The translations under genes and the position numbers were made by a program. The notes below the pieces were generated by a model that saw nothing but the letters and a program-made list of their open reading frames with translations, searched no databases and had not been told where the DNA came from. A DNA stretch of 64,000 bases from Tridacna crocea (taxonomy: Eukaryota; Mollusca; Bivalvia; Cardiida; Cardiidae): NCBI GenBank assembly GCA_943736015.1, contig OX031061.1, forward strand, positions 13,091,290 to 13,155,289. Direction: 5' to 3'. The first letter of the stretch is position 1; the number at the start of each line of letters is the position of its first letter. Below, piece after piece: positions 10,099-18,663 of the stretch.

Positions 10099-10148
10099 AT
10101 GAAAGGCAAACAGAAAAGGTCAGAGCTCAGTGACAACGAACCAGACAA
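10099..10148 (+). CDS. Possible first exon of a plus-strand gene
   Basis: An ATG with A at -3 opens 16 codons of a basic/acidic polar start (MKGKQKRSELSDNEPD) plus two bases. It ends at a consensus donor, AA|GTAAGG. The next phase-compatible exon candidates are at 10834, 15213 and 15553. A charged N terminus of this sort is common in nuclear proteins, but that is inference only. Confidence 0.45.
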
Positions 10149-10833
10149 GTAAGGACTTATTTCTACTTATTTATTTCGTCCACCTCGTGTCGTCGGTAAC
10201 GGGCTTTTCATTCCTGTGCTAGTTCGCCCAGTCTTGTTCAAGCGGGCTTGTTCGTCTCGGCTTGTGTGTCCCATCTGATTTCCCTCATGGTCCGGGCTTG
10301 TTCGTCCAAACTTATGTACCTGCCACCCAAAGGTGATAGTGCATACTTCTTTGATTCTGGTAAGTGTATGTGAAAAGGTGTTACCTGCACATTATCCCCG
10401 ATCATTCTACTCGGCCTAAGATATGGGTCATTCTCTGAAGTCGAGACTGGAATGAATCGCATTTTAGTGATTTTTGAAACTAACTACATTCTGACCTGTA
10501 GTTAGTGTATTACATTTATCTATGTTTTTACAAAACTTTGCTAGTAATTTGCAAACACTGAGACATTTAGGTATTGTAGAAAATGACCTTGAACTTGACA
10601 CCTGTATAAGATTTGTCTTTACCATCACAATGAAGTCTAAAGCTAATTTTCTTAAATGTTCATAGAAATGTTGTTTTTTTTAATGGTCATATTGTAGTAT
10701 ACATTGATTTTTAACATATTAACATACGCAGGTAATTTTTTAGTCAGTATACATGTGTAAAGATACTACCATGTATCTGTGCAACAAAACTGTCGGAAAA
10801 CGTTCAGGCTTTTTTTCATTTTCAAATTATCAG

Positions 10834-10855
10834 GAAACTTAAATTAGTATTTTGG
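10834..10855 (+). CDS. Possible 22-nt micro-exon
   Basis: A pyrimidine-rich tract (CTTTTTTTCATTTTC, then ATCAG) precedes 22 nt. One base completes the AA left by the first exon to give Lys; seven codons follow (KLKLVFW), then GTACGT. Phase is compatible on both sides. Micro-exons are easily faked by chance, so confidence is low. Confidence 0.3.
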
Positions 10856-11126
10856 GTACGTTACGGTTTGTTGAGGGTGGTATAGAGATATATAGATTTT
10901 AAACAATGGTGTAATTTTACCATATATCTGGAAAATGACATAAAATGTCCCTGTTATGGAAGAGACATCGCGTGATGGAAAAGACACATGAGTGACGGTA
11001 GAGACTTGACATGTTTCATTCCAAGAACTAGTTGTAAATTTTTGTAATCAATGATAATAACAACTAAACCAATCAAAGCTTTTAATTCATAAATCTGATT
11101 AACACTAAAAGTCAATCCAATTTGAA

Positions 11127-12530
11127 AACAAGAGGACCATGATGGTCCTATATCGCTCACCTGAATACTAAGCAGTAAAGGTCAACAACTATCGAGTTCA
11201 ATGCCAAATGATAATGAAACGAGCAGCAAATTGTCACAAGATATGCCCGTCCCACAGCCAGTTGTCGAGGAGGTATAATAAATGCAAAGGGCAGGTAATG
11301 CAACAGCTATATTTATAAAGTCTCAAGATGACAAAGTTCTGCTCTGGACAAGCAAGAAATACTACAGGTATGAATGAAGATCAAAGTGAAATCAGCGTTA
11401 GGTAGAGTCATTGTTCTTGAGCGTAACATTGCAACAAATATGCATTCCAAGCTTGAAGTCGGTCTAACTTAAGATGACAAAGTTATATTCCTCAGAAGCA
11501 CTAAATGATGTAAAAATGAAGGTCAAAGGGGAGTATCTCGAAGACAGTACACAGTAGAGTTACAAATCTTGCACACTGCACTTCCAACAACAAATAAGCG
11601 TACCACATTTCAAGCCATTCCTACTTAAGATGACAAAGTTTTGCTCCAGACAAGCAAGAAATGCTATAGAAATGAAGATCAAAGGGGAATAACTCAAAAT
11701 TCATGCTAGGAAGAGTTTTGGTTCTTTTGCACTGCACTCCTTATTATTGCAACAAACACAAATGCCAAGTTTTAAGTTTGGAGGTGACAAAATTTCAAGG
11801 GCAAATAACTCCAGTCATTCTAATCAGATAAGACCAATAATCGAACCCATCCGAGATCTTATTGCCATATATATTTTGACCAAGTTTGGTGCTGACTGGT
11901 TAATAATTGTAGATGCTAAAGTGTAAACAAGAAGATTTTTAAAAAATTCCTTCTCTATGTGAAATCCGAGAACCAACAACATAGGGCCAATTTCCATGCC
12001 AGGGTCATAGTTTGAAATATTTTGGTAGAGGGCCACTAGATGATGCTGCATGCTACATATGAAAACTCTAGCCCTTACGGTTTGGGACAAAAAGATTTAT
12101 AAAGCTTTCCTTCTTTATCTCCGATTGAAATCCGAGAACCTACAACATAGGGTCAATTTCCACACTGGGGCTATCATTTGGAGTATTTTGGTAGAGGGCC
12201 ACTAGATGATGCTACATACCATGCCTTACATGAGTGCCCTAGCCCTTAAGGTTTGGGACAAGATTTTTGAAACTTTCTTCTTTATCTCTAAGTGAAATAT
12301 GAGAACTCACAACATAGGGCCAATTTCAACACCAGCGCCATAATTTGAAGTATTTTGGTAGAGGGCCACTAAATTCTGTAGAGGTTCATCCAAGGAACAT
12401 TCCTGCCAAGTTTTATCAAGATTGCCCATGTTGTTTTGGACGAGAGGATTTTCAAAGAAATTGTTTACCGACAGACGGACAGATGGACGGACAAACAGAC
12501 GACGGACGTTGAACGATCACAATAACTCAC
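11127..12530 (-). mobile_element. Composite type 1 satellite element, minus strand
   Basis: The left end is AACAAGAGGACCATGATGGT plus GCTCACCTGA (inverse 3' end). Next come TACTAAGCAGTAAAGGTC and an embedded inverse fragment of a family C 3' end (GCAAATTGTCACAAGATATG, CCCGTCCCAC). Other monomers follow (GATGACAAAGTT), then inverted type 1 monomers (TTTTGGTAGAGGGCCACTAG). The right part has the GACGGACAGATGGACGGAC microsatellite. The same composite order, in the other orientation, forms the 3' part of the element at 18811-21413. Confidence 0.75.
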
Positions 12531-12537
12531 ACCCAGA

Positions 12538-13505
12538 GCACATAAAGGGTCACCAGATGATGCTACATGCAAAATATGAATGCTCTAGCCCTTATGGTTC
12601 GTTGTAAGAAGATTTTAAAAGATTTCCTTCTATGATTTTATGTAAAATAGTGTGCACCCGGGCAGAGCCCAAATATGATCCCATGGGGATAATTTTAACA
12701 ATTTTTATAAAGGGTCACCAGATGATGCGACATGCAAAATAATTATGAATGCTCTAGTCCATATGGTTTGTCACAAGTATATTTGATTTCCTTCTTTGTT
12801 TCTATGTAAAATAGGGTGCGCCCGGGCAGAGCCGAAATATGACCGCAGAGGGATAATTTTAACAATTTTAGTAGAGGATCATCAGATAATGCTACATACC
12901 AAATATGAATGCTCTAGCCATTATGGTTTGTCAGGAGAGGATTTTTAAAGATTTCCTTCTTTGTTTCTATGTAAAATAGGCGCTCCCGGGCAAAGCCCAA
13001 ATAATTTATGACCCCAGGGGAATAATTTTCACATTTTTCGTAAGGGGTCATCCAATGATGCTTCAAACAAAATATGAATGTTCTCAGCCTTATGGTTTGT
13101 CACAAGAAGACTTTTTTTTTTTTTTTTTTTTAAATCATGTTCAGCCATGGCAACCAGAGTTTTTGACAGAATTAAATTCTTAAAACACCTTTTTTAGAGC
13201 TTCATCCAAGGAACAATCCTGCCAAATTTTATCAAGATTGGCTGTCTGGTTTTGGAGGAGAAGATTTTTAAAGAAATTGTTAAGGGATGGACGGACAGAT
13301 GGACGTGCAGTCTTAGAAGAGGACACTTGTGGGGTCGAATTGCTCTCTATTAAATGCAATCCCACAAGTTGATTTTTTAACCCCACTAATCCCTAACCCT
13401 AACCCCATACCTACCAGATGGACAGAATGCAACCCCATACAGACCCTGCAACGTCCGCCTCGTAAGGGCTGACGGACGGACGACGACCGATCACAATAGC
13501 TCAGT
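12538..13505 (-). mobile_element. Second type 1 array with 5' microsatellite, minus strand
   Basis: About four inverted type 1 monomers carry the variant GCACCCGGGCAGAGCC and AATATGAATGCTCTAGCC. A GCCATGGCAACCAGAG head and a GGACGGACAGATGGACG/GGACGGACGACG microsatellite follow, split by an insertion at about 13303-13450. The insertion contains CCCTAACCCTAACCCC. A T-run of about 20 lies at 13112. The far 5' palindrome is lost. Confidence 0.7.
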
Positions 13506-13564
13506 CGAGGAAAGATCTATTATCGTGAATGGATAGCAAACACATGGATAATAAAAGCATACAA

Positions 13565-15200
13565 CCGTTTAGATTCGTGGGGGGGGGGGGGGAATCATGA
13601 ATTTGTAAGCTGTGGCCGTATGTACATGTACGTGTAAAACTGTTGACAAAGGGCTTAAAACCCAAGAACAACATCATCAATATTGAGAATACAAAATTTC
13701 CATGTTAGTTAAATGCGTCTTAAATCAGTTAGTATAGGATTATAATAAAATTTTGTCTCTACCGTTACGAGACGGTAGAGACACGGTCTTCACCATCACG
13801 GTGACTAGCGTAATGGAGGAGACTGTGACGGTAGTGACAAATTCATGAAAACATGTGATTCCCTGGCCATATGACCTTTGACAATGACGAACAACAAATA
13901 TATTGTAAATGTGACATCTGATTCATAAACAAACTGTAGAAGTTCGATTGTAATACAGTAAACTTTTATTTTGATGAGCGTTTGGTAAAGACTGCATAAA
14001 AAGTACGGTTTTGGCAAAGAAAACTTACCACTGTGTTTTCATGGGCCATCGTCAATGGCCAGGTTGGCAGAAAAAGAAGTGTGTTCCGAATCATTGTAAC
14101 ACCATATAGAGACGTAATTTGACAGGGTAATAAATCGTTATCTGTATTTTTTAAACAACTTTAAGTCTGTGACGGTAAAGAAAAATATTCGTGGGACAGT
14201 TTGAGTAAAAATTTGAAGTTGAAAAAAATTGAAACAAAATGAAATTTTGGTAAAATTTGCGGACAAGTTAAAGACGTGCACCTCTTCACGATATAATGAT
14301 ACCAAAACTGATTTGTAATAAGCTTGATGAATCTGTGTTTCATGTTATAATATATTGGATATATAAAATGGGACAGTATTGACATGAGCGTGACGGTAAT
14401 TTTAGAGGTGATATTCAACTGTTTGTTTAAAGTTATGTTTAATACATTTGACTATAGATACACTTCCAATCATAATCATTTGGCCTTCAAGTCACTTAAG
14501 CAGTCTTTTAACCCTGAGTCGTTTACCACTTTTGATAAATATAGAGTTGAAAAGTCTCTGCCGTCACGTTATGTCTCACGTTGTGACGGTAATTTAACTG
14601 AAACATAAAAGGCATTTTTATCACAATATCAACTGTATTTCATTACATGTCTAATTTGACAAAGTTTAAAAAGGGTATAAAATACTGTTGAAGGTGGATT
14701 TATGTGGAATACATCATTTTTAAAGAAACGCAACGACTGGGACAAAAAAGGTGTGTGAAATAATATGTTCTCAGAGAATGACCTATATAGAGAAATCGTA
14801 CCCTACAGATTTTTTCTTTTTTTTTGGGGGGGGGGGGGGGATAATGTTTTTGTCATATAACAATTTCAGTCATAGTCTTAGCACTTCCCAACTAATTCAG
14901 CTGCAAGGGAGGGTTTTTTTGGGGTGCTGTAATTGTACTGGTAATTGAAAAGGCCACAATATAGACTCTAAGGTTAATTGGCTTCAGGAAAATGGTCAAA
15001 AGTAGAAAACAGCTTTTTTTTTTTGACAATAGATGAGAATTCCTCATGATGAGCATTTTTACCATTTTGTTTCATTGTTTTTCACAGAAAGCTGATAGAT
15101 TAATCTCTAGAAAGATGCCCACCAGTGGTTTGACATCATTAGTACTTGTAACACAATTTTTTTTCCATATATTTTGATGTATCATCGTTCTTCATCAATA
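13565..15200. other. Intron-like DNA with a scattered GTGACGGTA motif
   Basis: No satellite monomers here. GTGACGGTA occurs exactly at 13825, 14169, 14390 and 14583, and once more at 10992. A perfect 11-bp inverted repeat, GTCTCTACCGT...ACGGTAGAGAC, lies at 13755-13783. Homopolymers stand at 13578 (G) and 14806-14840 (T then G). No exon with paired splice sites was found. Confidence 0.5.
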
Positions 15201-15212
15201 TGCAATAAACAG

Positions 15213-15292
15213 GTTTATATTGCATGGAAATCAGTGTTGCAAAATCATAATGAGCACATTTATCAAATATCACATTTTTTCAAACCAAACAG
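15213..15292 (+). CDS. Possible third exon of the 10.1 kb gene
   Basis: A 3' splice site (ATGCAATAAACAG, weak pyrimidine tract) and a good donor (AAACAG|GTACAT) enclose 80 nt. They read 26 codons (VYIAWKSVLQNHNEHIYQIS then HFFKPN) plus two bases. The frame is compatible with the micro-exon at 10834-10855 (phase 0) and with the next exon, which begins with one base. Protein-like composition in an otherwise AT-rich intron supports it. Family unknown. Confidence 0.4.
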
Positions 15293-15552
15293 GTACATGT
15301 ATGTTAAAATCTGTTTTAAATTGTATCTGTGGATGACTGTTTACTCATTCAGAAGGAATATCAATGAAACAATCCACAACCATACAAGGAAGAAGAAACT
15401 AATATAAGAATGCACAGGAAGTTCGTTTGCTGGTTAGGACATCAGTTTTACCTATTGACATAGAACATATTGAATATAGTGTGCCATACAAAGAATATTT
15501 TTCTGATTGGATGGGTTTATAACGTTTTAACAAGTTGTTTGCTTCAAAATAG

Positions 15553-15599
15553 GATGGTTGCTTCAAAAGAGGGTATTTTCATTTATAATGCAGTGACAG
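15553..15599 (+). CDS. Possible fourth exon of the 10.1 kb gene
   Basis: A 47-nt exon lies between GCTTCAAAATAG and the donor ACAG|GTAATC. It completes the AG from the previous exon to Arg, then reads MVASKEGIFIYNAVT plus one base. The ending (IFIYNAVTG) resembles the last strand of a WD-type propeller blade, which is a hint only. A downstream candidate starting with two bases is at 16410. Short length keeps confidence modest. Confidence 0.35.
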
Positions 15600-15690
15600 G
15601 TAATCGTTTGCTGCTTTACACAACAAGCTCCATGGTGAAATATTATATAAACAGCTTTGACTGTCAGAAAATCCCTGATACAGTTTTTAA

Positions 15691-15911
15691 CCCTTTCCCA
15701 AACAACAAACTTTTGGACTAGACCAAATTGAAAGCATTTGCAAACGATAATTCAACTCTTGCTAAAAAGATGACTTCTGTCTATGATAGAGTAGAAAACA
15801 TTGTGGGAAAAGGAGAAAATGCTGGTTACCAGCATTTTCTCCTTTTCCCACAATGTTTTCAAAAGGCTACTATTCCAGACCCGTAAAAACCAGGGATTGT
15901 TTGGGAAAGGG
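15691..15911. mobile_element. piggyBac-like palindromic MITE, copy 2 (first of a triple)
   Basis: 221 bp, flanked by TTAA at 15687-15690 and 15912-15915. Ends are CCCTTTCCCAAAC and GTTTGGGAAAGGG. The centre is an almost perfect palindrome of about 57 nt (GTGGGAAAAGGAGAAAATGC ... GCATTTTCTCCTTTTCCCAC) with a one-base centre. Confidence 0.92.
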
Positions 15912-15915
15912 TTAA

Positions 15916-16137
15916 CCCTTTCCCAAACGGAAAATTTTGGATCAGACTAAATTGAAAGCATTTTACAGATGACAAATTAGCAGTTGCTGAAAAGATGATT
16001 TTTTCTATATGATAGGGTAGAAAATATTGTGGGAAAAGGAGAAAATGCTGTTTACCAGCATTTTCTTCTTTTCCCACAATGTTTTCAAAAGGCTTCTATT
16101 CCTGACCGGTAAAAAACAGAGACTGTTTTGGAAAGAG
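15916..16137. mobile_element. piggyBac-like palindromic MITE, copy 3 (second of a triple)
   Basis: 222 bp, same orientation as copy 2, sharing TTAA 15912-15915 with it and TTAA 16138-16141 with copy 4. Terminal CCCTTTCCCAAACGG and the central palindrome are intact; the right end (GTTTTGGAAAGAG) is more worn. Confidence 0.92.
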
Positions 16138-16141
16138 TTAA

Positions 16142-16363
16142 CCCTTTACCGGATATGCCAATTTGAGGCTCTTCCATATCAGAAGCAAATAAAGATATGA
16201 TGTAAAAAATTTGGACAAATGAGGATACAAATATCTGATTGAGTGGAAAACATTGTGGGAAAAGGAGAAATTGCTCGTTACGAGCAATTTCTCCTTTTCC
16301 CACAATGTTTTCAAAAGCTTTCTGTTGTTGATACGTCAATATGAGTATCTGTGGAGTAAAGGG
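16142..16363. mobile_element. piggyBac-like palindromic MITE, copy 4 (third of a triple)
   Basis: 222 bp, flanked by TTAA 16138-16141 and 16364-16367. The palindrome centre differs from its neighbours (AATTGCTCGTTACGAGCAAT instead of the TGCTGG...CCAGCA centre), with both arms changed in concert. Confidence 0.9.
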
Positions 16364-16409
16364 TTAAAATAAGTTATCAATAATCTGAATATTCATACTG
16401 CCTTTTCAG

Positions 16410-16494
16410 TTTCGGCATGGAAGACCTTGTTTTATTTGGTTTTATACCACACAGCGTTTGTAGAGGACAAATTATATGGCACAAAATATCATTT
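16410..16494 (+). CDS. Weak exon candidate
   Basis: A very good 3' splice site (TTCATACTGCCTTTTCAG) is followed by two bases and 27 open codons (begins SAWKTLFYLVLYHTAFVEDK), then a poor donor, TT|GTAAAA. Phase fits the exon ending at 15599 and the one starting at 25592. A degraded MITE palindrome follows at about 16520-16580. Listed because acceptor and phase agree, but the donor is unconvincing. Confidence 0.2.
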
Positions 16495-16749
16495 GTAAAA
16501 AGTGTGAAAACTGTGAGGCAATTAAAAGGAGAAGTTGCTGGTTACAAGCATTATCTCCATTTACCATCATGTTTTCAAAACTATAGTTTGTTAGGCATAA
16601 TGTCTGCCACAATCTGCAATAAATCATTGAAACAAATTGCTAATATTGGCAGATGACTTTCAGTTGAACCTGCTACAGTAGAATATATATGATTTCTTTG
16701 CTGATTTGAAACCATTTTATGCAGAGTTCTACCAATTATCGATAAATCT

Positions 16750-18375
16750 GGAATCCACACTAGACAAGCATTGGTCCACCCTTCTGTCTGTATGTCCGTC
16801 TGTCCATCTATCCGTCCGTCCCAAACCATTTCTCCACACCCTGGGACGAAACTTGATGAAACTTTATATGTGACCTCCTTAGGATATTGAGTCAATGTGA
16901 TTTGCCCGCTTTTCCAATTTGAGGCTGCATCATGGAAAAAGGGGGTTTCTTGTAAAATTCCAATTTTTTAGCTCACCTGAGCAGAACATGCTCAAGGGGA
17001 GCTTTTAGGAGCAACAGGTGTCCGTCGTCAACAATTCTTTAAACATCAACTCCTCCTAAACCGATGGTTTTTTAGCTCACCTGAGCAGAACATGCTCAAG
17101 GGGAGCTTTTAGGAACACCAGGTGTCCGTCGTCCGTCGTCAACAATTCTTTAAACATCAACTCCTCCTAAACTGATGGGGCCAATTTGGACTGGTCAAAC
17201 TTGACTGGAACGTTCATTGGAAGGTCCTCTTTAAAAATTGTGCACAGAATTTGATTCTGTCAAAAACTCTGGTAACCATGGCAACTACATGGAATTTTCT
17301 AAGAAATTCTTTAAAAACCTTCTTCTCTGAAACCGCTGGCCAAATTTTAAAATAGTTTCACACAGATGTTCCTTGGGTGACCCTTTTCAAACTCGCGAAA
17401 TTTTGTTCCGTCAAGAAACATGGCTCTGGTGAATGGGGGCTACTTGCACTATACGGAAATGAAGAAATTCTAAAAAATTCTTCTTCCCTAAAACAGCTGG
17501 ATAGATTCTGAAATAATTTCACAGGGATGTTCCTTAGGTGACCCTTTTCAAAAATTGTTGGTAAAATTTTGATCCGCCAAGAAACATGGCTCTGATGAAT
17601 GGGGACTACTTGCACTATATGGGAAATGAAGAAATTCATAAAAAAATTCTTCTCTCGAACAGCTGGTCAGATTTTGAAATAATTTCACAGCAATGTTCCT
17701 TGGGTGACCCTTTTCGAAAACTGTTCGCGAAATTTTGATCCGTCAGGAAACATGGCTCTGGTGAGTGGGGGCTACTTGCACTATACTGACAGGAAGAAAT
17801 TCTTAAAATTCTTCTTTTCTGAAACGGCTGGTCAGATTTTTAGATAATTTCAAAGAGATTTTCTTTAAGTTACTCTTTTCAAAACCTGTTCGCAGGTTAA
17901 TGGGGGCTTCTTGCACTATAGGGAAATAAAGAAATTCTTAAAATTCTTCTTCTCTGAAAGGGCTGGTCAGATTCTGAAATAATTTCACAGAAATGTTCCT
18001 TGAATGACTCTTTTCAAAAATTGTTCGCAAAATTTTGGTAGGTGAAGAAATATGACTATGGTGAATGGGGGCTACTTGCAGTATATGGAAGAAACTCTTA
18101 AAAATTCTTCTTTTCTGAAGCTGCTGGTCAGATTTTGAAATGACTTTTACATGTGACCTTTTGAAAATTGCTAGGCAAAATAATGATTTTGTTTCCAGTG
18201 TTTCAATTACTCAAAAAAAAAATGGCTGTGGTCCTCTTGAAAATTCAGGTAAGCAATCAGGACCATCTTGGCCCTCTTGTTACAAAAATCGCTTTGGCAA
18301 AATTTCATGAGACTTCATATTTATATTGTTTATCAAAAGTTTCACCATGTACCCTTGTTTTTTATGCGCTGCCAA
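16750..18375 (+). mobile_element. Type 5 element fragment split by a nested element
   Basis: GTCCGTCTGTCC microsatellite and ATTTCTCCACACCCTGGGAC head, then GCATCATGGAAAAAGGGGGT up to CCAATTTTT at 16966. The text resumes after the nested element at 18282 with TTTGGCAAAATTTCATGAGA. In undisturbed type 5 monomers these two pieces are adjacent. Confidence 0.7.
16968..18281 (+). mobile_element. Type 2 satellite element with a doubled 5' head
   Basis: The 5' palindrome (AGCTCACCTGAGCAGAACAT, GCTCAAGGGGAGC) occurs twice, at about 16968 and 17072. Each is followed by GGTGTCCGTCGTC and AACAATTCTTTAAACATCAA. About six type 2 monomers follow (GAATGGGGGCTACTTGCAC). The 3' end has TCAGGTAAGC, hairpin GGACCATCTTGGCCC and CTCTTGTT. 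Inserted in the T run of a type 5 monomer. Confidence 0.85.
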
Positions 18376-18660
18376 AGGTGACAGATATTGGCGTCATCTT
18401 CTCCTTCTGTCTGTCAGCATGTTTGTCTGTCCCTTCGTTCGTACATGTGTATATCCATTTCTTGTGATTGCGACTCCTCCCACATATCACGATGAATTTG
18501 GATAAAATTTTCACAACTTTTTTCATCATGTGACCTAGCGCATATTATCAAGTATTTGAGATTTATAGCTGTGCCATGGAAAAAGAGGGATTCATGTTAT
18601 ATTTCATTTCATTCCTTGCGAATGCAATTCCTCCCACATTTCTTGACAGACTTGGATCAG
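18376..18660 (+). repeat. Family H monomers
   Basis: About two monomers with TTCTTGTGATTGCGACTCC, ATGTGACCTAGCGCATATT and ATAGCTGTGCCATGGAAAAA. The same family is at 35980-36360. Preceded by TGTCTGTC-type microsatellite. No own ends seen. Confidence 0.65.
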
Positions 18661-18663
18661 GGT

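Noticed and set aside
13370-13415. CCCTAACCCTAACCCC as telomeric repeat
   Set aside because: Only about two and a half units inside a small insertion. Too short for an interstitial telomere.
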